A DNA stretch of 64,000 nucleotides from Methyloceanibacter stevinii (GTDB taxonomy: Bacteria > Pseudomonadota > Alphaproteobacteria > Rhizobiales > Methyloligellaceae): positions 1-64,000 of the forward strand of contig NZ_LPWE01000001.1 in NCBI RefSeq assembly GCF_001723355.1. The letters run 5' to 3'. Position numbers and translations under genes: made by a program. This document shows positions 8,289 to 17,764 of this stretch, one piece after another (the first letter of the stretch is position 1; every line of letters begins with the position of its first letter). The notes below the pieces were generated by a model, which had not been told where the DNA came from, made no database searches, and saw only the letters and a program-made list of their open reading frames with translations.

Positions 8289-9838
8289 AGCCGTTCCTCG
8301 CCTTCAATGTATTCGACGTCGAACTCGACTTCGTCCACGAGGGTGTCCTCAGGCGGCAAACCATCCGGGGCGGCATCGAGACGGGTCAGGTCCATGCTCT
8401 GCTTCAGAGCACCGCGGCCGAGAATCGGAAACACCTTGCCCGGGTTCAGAAGCCACGCGGGGTCCAGCTCTTCCTTGATCCGCACCTGCTGATCGATGTC
8501 CTCGTCCGTGAACTGCTCGTACATCAGTTCGCGCTTCTCGATGCCGACGCCATGCTCGCCGGTGAGGCATCCACCGAGTTCGACGCATAGCTTCAGGATC
8601 TCGGCGCCGCAAAGCTCCACACGCTCCAGCTGCCCGGGATCGTTTGCATCGTACAGAATCAAGGGATGCAGATTACCGTCACCGGCGTGGAAGATGTTGG
8701 CCACGTCGAAGCGGTATTTGCGGCAAATCAGGCTCACGCCGGTCAACGCCTCAGGCAAGGCCGACAACGGAATGACGCCGTCCATGCACATATAATCTGA
8801 GATCTGACCGATCGCGCCGAACGCCGCCTTGCGGCCCTTCCAGATCAGCGCGCTTTCTTCATCGCTCTGGCTACGCCGCATACTGATCGGGTTGTAGTCC
8901 TGCGCGATGTCCTCGATCTTCTCCAAAAGATACTCGATCTCGTCCTCGGAGCCTTCGACCTCGACGATCAGCGCCGCTTCGGCGTCGAGCGGGTAGCCGG
9001 CGGGCACGAAGTGCTCGCACACGTGGATCGCCGGGCGGTCCATGAACTCGATCGCGACGGGAACGATGCCGGACGCGATGATCGCGGCCACGCAGGAGGC
9101 CGCGGCATTCGCCGAATCGAAGCCGATCAGGACGGGCCGCGCGCCCTCGGGGGCGGCAATCAGCCGGACACTCGCTTCCGTCACAACGCCGAGCTGGCCT
9201 TCGGACCCGGTTATCAACGGCAGGAAGTCGTAATTCGGCGCATCGAGATAGGTGCCGCCGAAATCGACGATCTCGCCATCGACCATGACCATGCGCACGC
9301 CCAGGAGGTTGTTGACCGTCACGCCGTATTTCAGGCAATGCGCGCCACCCGAGTTGGTGGCGATGTTGCCGCCGACGGTGCAGGCCACTTGGCTCGACGG
9401 ATCGGGAGCGTAGAAGAAGCCTTTGGCCGCTGCCGCCTGGGTGATCGCGATATTGGTGATGCCGGCCTCGACCCGCGCGACGCGGTTGGCGGCGTCGATC
9501 TCCAGAACCTGATTCATCCGCGACAGGCACAGAACGATGGAATCTTCGAGCGGCGTCGCGCCCCCGCAGAGCGAGGTGCCTGCACCGCGCGGCACGACCT
9601 TGACGTGGTTCTCGTAGCAGAAGCGCAGGATTGCCGAGACTTCCTCCGTGTTCGCCGGAAGCACGACCGCCAGCGGCAAGCGCCGGTAGGCGGCGAGCGC
9701 ATCGGATTCGAACGTCCGGCGGCCCTCGAGATCGGCAATAACCACCGCTTTGGGCGCCAGCTTCTTGAGCTGCTTCACCACTTCGTTCCGGCGCGCCATG
9801 ACGGCGCGGTCGGGATCGGGAAGGGTCACAGTGGACAT
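8285..9838 (-). CDS. glcD: Glycolate oxidase subunit GlcD
   Basis: GlcD is the main flavoprotein subunit of glycolate oxidase, converting glycolate (for example from phosphoglycolate salvage or C2 metabolism) to glyoxylate. The 517-residue protein has the FAD-binding 'VVPRGAGTSLCGGATP', 'SQVACTVGGNIATNSGGAH' and the C-terminal oxidase motif 'GCLTGEHGVGIEKRELM'. The ATG at 9838 (MSTVTLPDPD) is chosen over an in-frame TTG at 9853. It is the first gene of the glcDEF operon. Confidence 0.95.
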   Translation of the reverse strand: MSTVTLPDPDRAVMARRNEVVKQLKKLAPKAVVIADLEGRRTFESDALAAYRRLPLAVVLPANTEEVSAILRFCYENHVKVVPRGAGTSLCGGATPLEDSIVLCLSRMNQVLEIDAANRVARVEAGITNIAITQAAAAKGFFYAPDPSSQVACTVGGNIATNSGGAHCLKYGVTVNNLLGVRMVMVDGEIVDFGGTYLDAPNYDFLPLITGSEGQLGVVTEASVRLIAAPEGARPVLIGFDSANAAASCVAAIIASGIVPVAIEFMDRPAIHVCEHFVPAGYPLDAEAALIVEVEGSEDEIEYLLEKIEDIAQDYNPISMRRSQSDEESALIWKGRKAAFGAIGQISDYMCMDGVIPLSALPEALTGVSLICRKYRFDVANIFHAGDGNLHPLILYDANDPGQLERVELCGAEILKLCVELGGCLTGEHGVGIEKRELMYEQFTDEDIDQQVRIKEELDPAWLLNPGKVFPILGRGALKQSMDLTRLDAAPDGLPPEDTLVDEVEFDVEYIEGEERL

Positions 9839-10036
9839 GTCTGCAGGCTCCAAGCCGCCCAGTAGGCCATCCGGCCCAAATTGCCATCAGGCCGACACGG
9901 CCATCAAGATGAAGGATGCTCGCCCCTCTTCGCATTTTCCGGGGCCGATGAGCAACATGCGGTCATAGTCTATCAAGACGCGCGTCCAAACAAAACGCAG
10001 CCGCGAAAGGAGCTTGGTCGCCCTGCTCTCTCGCTC

Positions 10037-11185
10037 TCAGGGCCCCACAGGGGTGGCCTCTCCCGGGGGCGGCGGGGGTGGCATCGCCGCCTCGGCTTTA
10101 GCGCTGCCGCTCTTGCCATCGCTTTCCCCGGGACCGGTGCCGGCCTGGGCCGTAGCCTCGCCGCCGGCCCGAAAAGCCTCGATGTCTTCATGGACTTCTT
10201 TGAAGAGGTAGTCCCGTACCCCCTCTTCCCGGGCCACTTCGTCCCAGCCTTCGCGCAAGGCTGCCTGAATATCGTCGGGAAACTCGAGGATTGTGACGCC
10301 GTCCTGGTTGCTGAAGGCCGTGAGCGCCGCCGACTGCAGGTTGATGCTCTCCGACAGGGTGCGCTGAAGCAGTTCTCCGCAGGTACTCTCAATGAGGGAC
10401 TGACGCTCGGGCCCGAGCGCGTCCCAGCGTTCCTGGTTGATCAGGAACTCGAAGACGGTCGCCGGCTGGCTCCAGCCGGGCTGGTAGAGGATCTTCGCCG
10501 CGTCCTGAAGCCCATTAGTTCGGTCCACGACCGGCGTGTAGGCCTCCGCCGCGTCGATCTTGCCCTTCTCGAAGGCCTCCGCGATCTGGCTCCCCGGGAC
10601 AAGCACCGGCACCGCGCCAAGGCGCATCACCACGCGCGCGCCCAGCCCGAAAATGCGCATGCGCAGCCCTTCCATGTCGTCGACCGAGTTGACCTCTTTC
10701 ACGAACCAGCCGCCCGCCTCGGCACCGCCGAAGGCGCACGGAACCACATGGACCTTGACCTTGGCCTGGTCATACATCTCCTGATAGAGCGCGCGCCCGT
10801 GGCCGCGGTTGAACCAGTCTTGATACTCTTTCGCGTCGGGACCGAAGGGATATCCGCCAAAAAGGCTGGCCGCAGGCAGCTTCGCCGCCCAGTATCCGGC
10901 GGTCGCGAAACCCGCGTCGACCTTGCCGTCGGAGACCTTGTCCAGGATCTCGAACGGGGCTGTGCCCTCGCCGGGCTCTTTCAGGGCAAGCTGCAGGGAG
11001 CCGTCAGAACGCTCATCGAGGAGCTTGGCCAATTCGCGCGCAGGCGTTCCAAGACCGGGAACGTGGGTCCCGAAGGCAACGGGGGTTTCGAGGGTGACGA
11101 CTTCGGCCGGGGCCGCACCCGCCAAGGAGACCGCGGCCAAGCACGAACCACCCACCATCAGCGCTTTGAAAAGAACAGTCCTCAT
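10037..11185 (-). CDS. TRAP-type substrate-binding protein, DctP family (orphan)
   Basis: This is a periplasmic binding protein of the TRAP (DctP/TAXI-unrelated) family that delivers small organic acids or similar anions to a membrane permease. The 382-residue product begins with a signal peptide (MRTVLFKALMVGGSCLAAVSLAGAAPA). Family features include 'LRMRIFGLGARVVMRLGAVPVLVPGSQIAEAFEKGKIDAAE', in which the Arg that normally grips the substrate carboxylate is present. The last 40 residues are low-complexity, rich in Gly, Ala and Pro (PPPPPPG). No dctQ/dctM permease genes lie beside it; the nearest same-strand genes are glcDEF. It is transcribed divergently from the polysaccharide genes. Confidence 0.85.
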   Translation of the reverse strand: MRTVLFKALMVGGSCLAAVSLAGAAPAEVVTLETPVAFGTHVPGLGTPARELAKLLDERSDGSLQLALKEPGEGTAPFEILDKVSDGKVDAGFATAGYWAAKLPAASLFGGYPFGPDAKEYQDWFNRGHGRALYQEMYDQAKVKVHVVPCAFGGAEAGGWFVKEVNSVDDMEGLRMRIFGLGARVVMRLGAVPVLVPGSQIAEAFEKGKIDAAEAYTPVVDRTNGLQDAAKILYQPGWSQPATVFEFLINQERWDALGPERQSLIESTCGELLQRTLSESINLQSAALTAFSNQDGVTILEFPDDIQAALREGWDEVAREEGVRDYLFKEVHEDIEAFRAGGEATAQAGTGPGESDGKSGSAKAEAAMPPPPPPGEATPVGP

Positions 11186-11357
11186 CGCGAATCGCCGCCC
11201 GCGCCTATCTGATACCAAAGGAGCTTGAAGGTAACGCCGCAAGACCTCAACCCGTTGCTTCCGTTTGGTTTGGCCTTCCGCTATGGTTCGACCAACTTTC
11301 CGACGTGCATCAAGTTCTTAGGCTAGGCTTGGCAAGGTCTGGCGCGGGACGGGCTCA

Positions 11358-13321
11358 ATGAACTTCGCCGTTTGGCTGATCGAATGCCCCCGCTGGTTCA
11401 AGCGGATCTTTCTGATTGCGAACGACTTCGCGATGCTCGGCATCGCGTTGTGGGCGGCCTATTCCTTGCGCCTGAGCCGCATCTATATCCCCGAGACCTG
11501 GCAGACGATATTGCTTTTGCTGGCCGCGCCGGTCATCGGCGTCTTCGTCTTCTATTGGCGCGGCCTCTACAAGCTCGTCACGCGCTTCATCGGCCCCTCC
11601 GGGACGACACAGATCTACGTTGCGGTGGTAATCGCCGCGGTCCTGTGGGCGCTCGTGGTCTATTTGAGCGGCGTCCAGAACCACCCCCGCTCGGTGGTCG
11701 TCATCTACGCCCTGATTGCCGCGATCCTGATCAGGCTGAGCCGGCAATGGGCCGGCTCCATGCTGCTCAAGGCGGCACCGCAATTCGAGCCGATCCGGGC
11801 CGACGTGCATAAGAACGTCATTATTTATGGCGCTGGCCCGGCGGGGATTCAGCTTCTGCGCGCGCTGAACGAGGTGGGGACTTACCGCACCGTCGCCTTT
11901 ATCGATTCGAGCCCCTCGCTGGCCGGACAGGTCGTGCATGGGGTCAAGGTCATCCGGCCAGAGAAGATCGGCAAGGTCATTGCCGACGAGAAAGTGGACG
12001 AGGTCCTCCTTGCCGCGCCGTCGGCGCTGCGCAGCGAGCGCCGCGTCGCCCTCAAAGTGCTCGAGCAGTATCCCGTCGAGGTGAAGACGCTGCCCGCGCT
12101 GGAGGAGATCGCCTCTGGCCGCGTCGAAATCAGCGATCTGCGGCCCATCGACGTTGAAGACCTCCTGGGGCGCGATCCGGTTGCGCCGGACACGGCGCTG
12201 CTTGCCTCCCAGGTGCGGGACAAATCGGTTCTGATCACCGGCGCCGGCGGGTCGATTGGCTCCGAGCTCACCCGCCAACTTCTGCAACTTGGACCCAAGA
12301 CGCTCGTCCTGTTCGATGTGTCGGAGCCGGCGCTGTACGAGATATCGCTCGAGCTCGCCGAGATGCAGCGCCGCATGCGCGTCGGGCCTGGCGGCCCGGA
12401 ACGGCAAACGACCGTGGTGCAAATCCTCGGCTCGGTTCTAGACCGCGACCTCGTGCGCCGAACCATCGACCAGCACAATGTCGAGGTCATCTATCACGCC
12501 GCCGCCTATAAGCACGTCCCGATCGTGGAGGTGAACCCGGCGGTCGGCCTGCAGAACAACACGTTCGGCACGCTCGTCGTCGCCGAAGCCGCGCGGAACG
12601 CGGGCGTGGAGCGGTTCGTACTGATCTCAAGCGACAAGGCCGTGCGGCCCACGAATGTGATGGGCGCCAGCAAGCGCTTGGCCGAGCTGATCCTGCAGGC
12701 ACTGGCCGAAGATCCGCACAACACGACCTTCACCATGGTGCGTTTCGGCAATGTGCTGGACTCCTCCGGCTCGGTCGTGCGGCTGTTCCGCAAACAGATC
12801 AAGGCCGGCGGCCCCGTCACGGTGACCCATCCGGAGGTGATCCGCTATTTCATGTCGATCCCGGAAGCCGCGCAACTCGTGATCCAGGCGGGCGCCATGG
12901 CCGAGGGCGGCGAAGTGTTCGTGCTGGAGATGGGAACGCCGGTCAAGATCGACGACCTGGCCCGCACGATGATCCGCTTGTCGGGTCTCGAGGTCCAGGA
13001 CGAGGCGCATCCCGATGGCGATTTGGAAATCCGCTATGTGGCTTGCGCCCCGGCGAGAAACTCTACGAGGAACTGCTGATCGGCGAAGACACGACGGGCA
13101 CCGATCATCCGCGCATCTTCAAGACATCCGAACCTGTCCTGGCCTACGAAGAGCTAATCGCCGCGCTGGAGCGGTTCGAGAAGGCCATCGCGAACAATGA
13201 CCTGACCGAGGTCCAGGAGATGCTGCACGCCACCGTCGAGGGCTACGCGCCTGGCAGCGCCACCGCTGCCGCGGCTCCCGGCACGGACGAGTGGCAACCG
13301 CAATCGCAAACCCTGCACTGA
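11358..13321 (+). CDS. Membrane-bound nucleotide-sugar 4,6-dehydratase, WbpM/CapD type (one frameshift)
   Basis: WbpM-family enzymes convert UDP-GlcNAc to the 4-keto-6-deoxy sugar used for QuiNAc or FucNAc in surface polysaccharides. The N-terminus has four hydrophobic helices and a CoA-binding-like Rossmann domain (VIIYGAGPAGIQLLRAL); the C-terminal half has the catalytic SDR domain with 'VLITGAGGSIGSELTRQL', 'HAAAYKHVPIVE' and 'VMGASKRLAELI' (the family replaces the usual Tyr of YxxxK). After 'DLEIRYV' the frame breaks near 13038-13041 and resumes at 13043 as 'RPGEKLYEELL', the family's conserved ending; restoring one G gives an intact 654-residue protein. The wbpL-like gene follows within five bases. 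Confidence 0.9.
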
Positions 13322-13325
13322 TCCC

Positions 13326-14333
13326 ATGCTGGACGCCGACGTTGTCTTGAGTGCCGCGGTAGTCGGCGTGAGCGCAGCCTTGAGCGCGGCGCTGATCTTC
13401 CTCCTCCGACCCTTGCTCATTCGCCATTTGATGGCGCACCCCAACGACCGCTCTTCCCACATCCAAGCGACGCCCGAGGGTGCAGGCTTCGGGGTCATGG
13501 CCGCGATTTTCCTGGTGTGTATCGGGCTGCTCATTGGCATGGCCATACCGGAGCCAAACCTCGTGCCGGTTCTGATCGGCGCTGCGGTGCTGACGGTCCT
13601 TGGCGGGCTGGACGATGCTCGCCCTCTCCCCGTCTCGTGGCGGCTGCTGATCCAAGGCGCCGTGGCACTTGGAATCGTCGTGTTGCTGCCCCAGGACTTC
13701 CGTGTCCTGCCCGCCGTTCTCCCGGCCGCCGCCGAACGCACAGTCCTTGTGTTCGGGATCGTTTGCTTCGTGAACGTCGTGAATTTCCTGGACGGCCTCG
13801 ATTGGATGACCGTGGCCCAGGTGGTTCCCATGTCGCTCGGCATCGCATGTCTTTGGTGGCTGGGAATCGTGCCCGCCGGCATCGGCCTTCTGGCGCTGGC
13901 GCTGCTTGGAGCCATGCTCGGCTTCGCCGTTTTCAACAGGCACCCGGCCAGCATCTTCCTGGGAGATTCGGGGAGCCTGCCTATCGGGCTGCTGCTGGCC
14001 TATATGCTGATTTGGGTCGCGGAGGCGCATCTCGTCTCGGCCCTCCTACTGGCGCTCTACACCATTGCCGACAGCGCCCTGACGTTCTTCCGGCGCCTGG
14101 CGAACGGCGAAAAGGTGACGGACGCGCATCGCTCCCACTTCTATCAACGGGCAACGGCCGGCGGATTCCGCGTTCCGGAGGTCACTACGCGCATATTCCT
14201 GCTGTGCGCGTGGCTCGCGGCGCTGGCCATCGCGGCCGCCCTCAGCCTGTCGCTGATCGTGGATCTGGTAACGCTGGTGCTCGGGGCCGGCGGCGTTGCA
14301 CTTGTCCTGACCAGCTTCGCGAGGGGGCGCTGA
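13326..14333 (+). CDS. Undecaprenyl-phosphate sugar-1-phosphate transferase, WecA/WbpL/MraY family
   Basis: Members of this polytopic family transfer a HexNAc-1-phosphate from UDP-sugar to undecaprenyl phosphate, starting O-antigen or capsule assembly at the inner membrane. The 335-residue protein has about ten hydrophobic helices and the family's cytoplasmic motifs: 'GGLDDARPLP' (Asp-Asp, Mg binding), 'NVVNFLDGLDWM', 'SIFLGDSGSLPIG' and 'DAHRSHFYQRA'. The shape 'NFLDGLDWM' is closer to WbpL/WreU-type enzymes than to MraY. Its place between a WbpM-like dehydratase and a WbpV-like reductase suggests the substrate is a deoxy-HexNAc. Confidence 0.88.
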   Translation: MLDADVVLSAAVVGVSAALSAALIFLLRPLLIRHLMAHPNDRSSHIQATPEGAGFGVMAAIFLVCIGLLIGMAIPEPNLVPVLIGAAVLTVLGGLDDARPLPVSWRLLIQGAVALGIVVLLPQDFRVLPAVLPAAAERTVLVFGIVCFVNVVNFLDGLDWMTVAQVVPMSLGIACLWWLGIVPAGIGLLALALLGAMLGFAVFNRHPASIFLGDSGSLPIGLLLAYMLIWVAEAHLVSALLLALYTIADSALTFFRRLANGEKVTDAHRSHFYQRATAGGFRVPEVTTRIFLLCAWLAALAIAAALSLSLIVDLVTLVLGAGGVALVLTSFARGR

Positions 14334-14339
14334 GCGGAG

Positions 14340-15269
14340 ATGCGCATTCTCGTCACAGGCTCCACCGGCTTCATCGGACAAAGCCTCGTCCCGGCTTTGG
14401 CACGACAAGGCTACTTCGTTCGTGCGGCGGCTCGCGATCCTTCGCGTGTGGCCGCAGGCCCCAATATCGAACCCGTCGCGATGCCGGATCTGTCGGGTCC
14501 AGCCGATTGGTCCACCGCACTCGAGGATGTCAGCCACGTTGTACACCTCGCCGGCATCGCCCACGCGCCCGGCACGCTGTCAGACGGTATCTACACGCGG
14601 ATCAACACCGAGGCCGTGGCCGAACTCGCCGAACAGGCCAAGGGCAAGATCGATCGGTTCGTGCTTATGTCATCTGTCCGCGCCCAGGCAGGCCTGTCGT
14701 CGCCGACCATCATCACCGAAGCGGATGAACCGACGCCTACGGAGATCTACGGCCGCACCAAGCTCGAGGCGGAACGCCGCCTTGCGGCGAGCGGCGGCGA
14801 CTACACGGTGCTGCGGCCCGCGGTCGTTTACGGGCCCAATGTGAAGGGCAACATCGCCTCGCTGGCCACCATCGCCAAGACGCCCATGCCGCTCCCGTTT
14901 GGAGGGCTGGACAACCGCCGGTCGCTACTATCGATCGACAATCTCATTGCCGCCACCGTCCACGTCCTCCAGACGGAGCAAACCCGCAACGAGACCTATC
15001 TGGTCGCCGACGCCGAGCCGATCAGCGTTGCCGGCATGGTTGCCGCCATGCGCGAGGGGCTGGGGCGACCGCCGCAACTCGTCAAAATGCCCCACAGGGC
15101 CATTCGGCGGCTGATGAAGTCGTTCGGGCGCGAAGCCGACTGGGAACGGGTTTGCGGCACGTTCGAGATCGACCCCGCCAAGTTGATGGCGACGGGCTGG
15201 AAGCCCGAGGTCGAAAGCACCGAAGGCATCAGACAGATGATGCGCGTTCCGCAAGCACCTGCGCCCTAG
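14340..15269 (+). CDS. NAD-dependent sugar epimerase/reductase, WbpV/WreQ-like
   Basis: This 309-residue extended SDR protein has the N-terminal NAD-binding motif 'ILVTGSTGFIGQSLV', the catalytic 'SSVRAQ' and Y-x3-K in 'EIYGRTKLEAERRL', and 'VYGPNVKGNI'. Family annotations range from UDP-glucose 4-epimerase to 4-ketoreductase. Given the WbpM-like and WbpL-like genes just upstream (six-base gap), the most likely job is reduction of UDP-4-keto-6-deoxy-GlcNAc to UDP-QuiNAc, as shown for WreQ in Rhizobium etli. The stop overlaps the convergent glycosyltransferase stop by four bases. Confidence 0.8.
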   Translation: MRILVTGSTGFIGQSLVPALARQGYFVRAAARDPSRVAAGPNIEPVAMPDLSGPADWSTALEDVSHVVHLAGIAHAPGTLSDGIYTRINTEAVAELAEQAKGKIDRFVLMSSVRAQAGLSSPTIITEADEPTPTEIYGRTKLEAERRLAASGGDYTVLRPAVVYGPNVKGNIASLATIAKTPMPLPFGGLDNRRSLLSIDNLIAATVHVLQTEQTRNETYLVADAEPISVAGMVAAMREGLGRPPQLVKMPHRAIRRLMKSFGREADWERVCGTFEIDPAKLMATGWKPEVESTEGIRQMMRVPQAPAP

Positions 15270-16408
15270 TTGGCAATCAGACGCCCATAGAGCGCGGCCG
15301 TCTCCTGGCCGATCGCCTGAGAGGAGAACTTCTCTTCCGTGAGCCGCCGCGCCTCGGCGCCATAGCGCTGCCGCAGGCTTGGATCGCGCGCGAGTTCCAA
15401 CATCGCGGTGGCAAGAGCGTCCGCATCGTCGACGGGCACCAGGAAGCCGGTCTCGCCAGGAATTGAGATTTCCCGGCAGCCGGGAACGTCGGTCGCCACC
15501 ATCGGCCGGCCGCAAGCAGCCGCCTCCAGCAGGCTCTTGGGCAGGCCCTCACCCCCGCGCGACGGCTGCACGGCGAAATGGGCCTTGTTCCAGATCTCCC
15601 GCACGTCCTTCACGTGGCCGAGCCAGTCGATCCCGTAGGCCGACGCAAACTCCCGCAGCTGTTCGGCCGCGAGCGAACCGGGATTTTCCGGATCGCAATC
15701 GCCCGCGAGAAGCAGGTGCAGTTCGGACGCCTCGCCGCTCGCGGCATCGGCCGTGGCGCGCCGGAAGGCCTCGACCAGCGTCAGTACTCCCTTGTGATGA
15801 AGCATACGGCCCACGAAGGCGGCCGTGACCGTGCCGTGTGGCTCGGGCAGCGGTTGATATTTGTCGATATCGACGCCGGAGCCGGCGATGATCGTGATCG
15901 CCTCGTCGGGCACTCCGAGCTCCGCCACGAAGGCCCGGTCCTCCGGGTTCTGGACGACGGTGATGGACCGCTTGCGCCGCAAGAGGCGGCTCAGGGCCAT
16001 CACAACCAGCTTCCGGGTGAGCCGGCTGGCCCCGCCCCCGTCCACGAAGAGCGCACCCATCCCGGTCAGGCTGTTGACGATCGCGACCTCCTTGAGGCCG
16101 AAGGACGCCAAAGTGCCGAGCAGAACGGGTTTCAGGGCCACGTTGTGAACGAGGTCGGGACCGACATCGCGAATCAGACCCCGCAACTCCAGAACGGCGG
16201 AAAGGCTGTCGCGCGCGGAGATGCTGCCCCGGCTCCAGCTCAAGTTATGGGGGACAAAGCCTTCGGCTTCGATCGCCTCCGCGCCATCGGGGATCCGGGC
16301 GGCCACATGGACCTCGTAGCCCGCCTCCTTGGCCGCGCGTGCCATGGGCAGGCGATGGGACAGGAAATACCAATCTTCCGTAACGATATAGAGGATGCGC
16401 GGCGCCAT
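15266..16408 (-). CDS. Glycosyltransferase family 4 (GT-B fold)
   Basis: This 380-residue enzyme should add a sugar to a lipid-linked glycan on the cytoplasmic face. It begins 'ILYIVTEDWYFLSHRLPMARAAKEAGYEVHVAAR', typical of the GT4 subgroup found with WbpL-like transferases, and has the C-terminal nucleotide-sugar site with 'VQPSRGGEGLPKSLLEAAACGRPMVATDVPGC' and 'GETGFLVPVDD'. 'FVGRMLHHKGVLTLVEAF' marks the start of the second Rossmann domain. It is convergent with the epimerase gene; no rho-independent terminator fits in the four-base overlap. Confidence 0.88.
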   Translation of the reverse strand: MAPRILYIVTEDWYFLSHRLPMARAAKEAGYEVHVAARIPDGAEAIEAEGFVPHNLSWSRGSISARDSLSAVLELRGLIRDVGPDLVHNVALKPVLLGTLASFGLKEVAIVNSLTGMGALFVDGGGASRLTRKLVVMALSRLLRRKRSITVVQNPEDRAFVAELGVPDEAITIIAGSGVDIDKYQPLPEPHGTVTAAFVGRMLHHKGVLTLVEAFRRATADAASGEASELHLLLAGDCDPENPGSLAAEQLREFASAYGIDWLGHVKDVREIWNKAHFAVQPSRGGEGLPKSLLEAAACGRPMVATDVPGCREISIPGETGFLVPVDDADALATAMLELARDPSLRQRYGAEARRLTEEKFSSQAIGQETAALYGRLIAN

Positions 16409-16628
16409 GGCTCATGCTTTAGCCGCTTGCGGAGCCTGCCGCAATTTCGCCGTGAGGCCGGATTTTTCTCGGCTCCAACACTTGTGGCGCCGAGGTCACG
16501 CTGGGGCATCACAATGTTGGGAAGCCGCGGCGGCGTCTGGCGTTGCGCGGCAAATCGCTGTAAACTTTGGACCGATAGCGCCCGGAATCCGGGTGGCATA
16601 GGGCGAGACGGGGTTCGCCGGACGAGGG

Positions 16629-16937
16629 ATGACACTGATGCGTGCTTTCTATCTAGCGCTTGTCGCCGCTTCGAGCGTGGCACTCATGCCGCTCAGCGCC
16701 GGTGCTTTTGAGATTCAGGGCGAGGACGCCGAGATTCCGAAGAGCGCAGCCGAACATCTTGGCCTGTCGCCGGCCTACAGTATGCCCCAGTTCGAAGGGA
16801 GCTCCCTGGCCATGCCGTTCGCCAATAACGGCGAAAGCTCGGCCTTCGCGTCGGACTACGGCAACGGCATCGCCATTCCGGCGCCCGGCATCAGCCAGCC
16901 CACCCCGGCTTGGCGATCGGGTCCCTTCTTCCGCTAG
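16629..16937 (+). CDS. Small secreted protein, unknown function
   Basis: This encodes 102 residues with a clear signal peptide (MRAFYLALVAASSVALMPLSAGAFE; the ATG at 16638 could also be the start). The mature part is about 75 residues, polar, rich in Ser, Pro, Ala and Gly with no Cys, and looks disordered. I recognise no family. It stands alone between the divergently oriented glycosyltransferase and the NicO-type transporter. Confidence 0.5.
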   Translation: MTLMRAFYLALVAASSVALMPLSAGAFEIQGEDAEIPKSAAEHLGLSPAYSMPQFEGSSLAMPFANNGESSAFASDYGNGIAIPAPGISQPTPAWRSGPFFR

Positions 16938-17026
16938 AATTTTTTCTGACGGCCTTGTGGCGTTCGCGGGATCGCACGCGTGTGTGACTTGCTGCGCGCA
17001 CGCCCTCGTGTGAAACAGCCCGGGCC

Positions 17027-17761
17027 ATGCAAGACCTGATCGCCCTTCAACGCTGGCTCTACGAAGGCATGGCCAGCGGGCTGCGCGATGTCGCAAGTGG
17101 AAGCTGGCCGGCGCTCGCTGCCGCCATGGCCGCTGCCGTGCTGTTCGGCATCCTCCACGCGATGATGCCGGGGCATGGCAAGACCGTGCTGTTCTCCTAC
17201 CACCTCGGCCAAAAGGGCAGCCTGCTCTCCAGCATCGCCAACGGCGCGATCCTCGCGCTTACGCATGTGGGGATAGCCATCTTGCTGGTTCTTGCGGGCT
17301 TTGCCGTCATTTCGCGGGCCTTTGCCTATGGCGGGCGCACACCCCAGTTCGAACTGGCGAGCGGGATCTTCGTGGTGCTGATCGGCGCCTATCTGATTTG
17401 GCGGGCCGTCAGCCGCGCAGCGCCGGAAGGCGCAGAATGTCAGTCCCCGCAAAAGGGCCGCACGCTTGCCTTCGTGACGGGTCTCGTGCCCTGCCCCCTG
17501 ACGACATTCATCATGAGTTACGCGCTCGCCCGGGGGCTCCTCGCCGCAGGACTTGCCGTCACGGTCGCGATGGCAGCGGGGATGGTACTGACCATTTCGG
17601 CCGTCGCCGTGCTGGCTACGCTCTCCCGCGAGCGGCTCCTATCGTTCTTCTCGCGGACGGAAGGCGCGCGGCGCTGGCTGGGACGCACGTTGGAGATTGG
17701 CGGCGCGGTCCTCGTGGTTCTATTCGGCGTCTGGCTGATCCTGGGCGCGCAAACGGCCTAA
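17027..17761 (+). CDS. NicO/RcnA-type nickel-cobalt transporter
   Basis: This 244-residue inner-membrane protein has six or seven predicted helices and the family's metal motif 'HAMMPGHGKTVLF' in an early helix plus 'GLVPCPLTTFIM' midway, a pattern seen in NicO/RcnA exporters and the related UreH/DsbD-like permeases. It lacks the His-rich loop of E. coli RcnA. It probably exports or imports Ni or Co; direction cannot be told from sequence. It is convergent with the multiheme cytochrome gene, with three bases between stops. Confidence 0.8.
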   Translation: MQDLIALQRWLYEGMASGLRDVASGSWPALAAAMAAAVLFGILHAMMPGHGKTVLFSYHLGQKGSLLSSIANGAILALTHVGIAILLVLAGFAVISRAFAYGGRTPQFELASGIFVVLIGAYLIWRAVSRAAPEGAECQSPQKGRTLAFVTGLVPCPLTTFIMSYALARGLLAAGLAVTVAMAAGMVLTISAVAVLATLSRERLLSFFSRTEGARRWLGRTLEIGGAVLVVLFGVWLILGAQTA

Positions 17762-17764
17762 GCG

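Noticed and set aside
11186..11357. Regulatory site in the gap between the TRAP protein and the polysaccharide genes
   Set aside because: A divergent promoter region must exist, but I could not point to a defensible promoter or operator sequence.
15266..15269. Possible bidirectional terminator between the epimerase and glycosyltransferase genes
   Set aside because: The genes overlap by four bases and no GC hairpin with T-tract is visible nearby.
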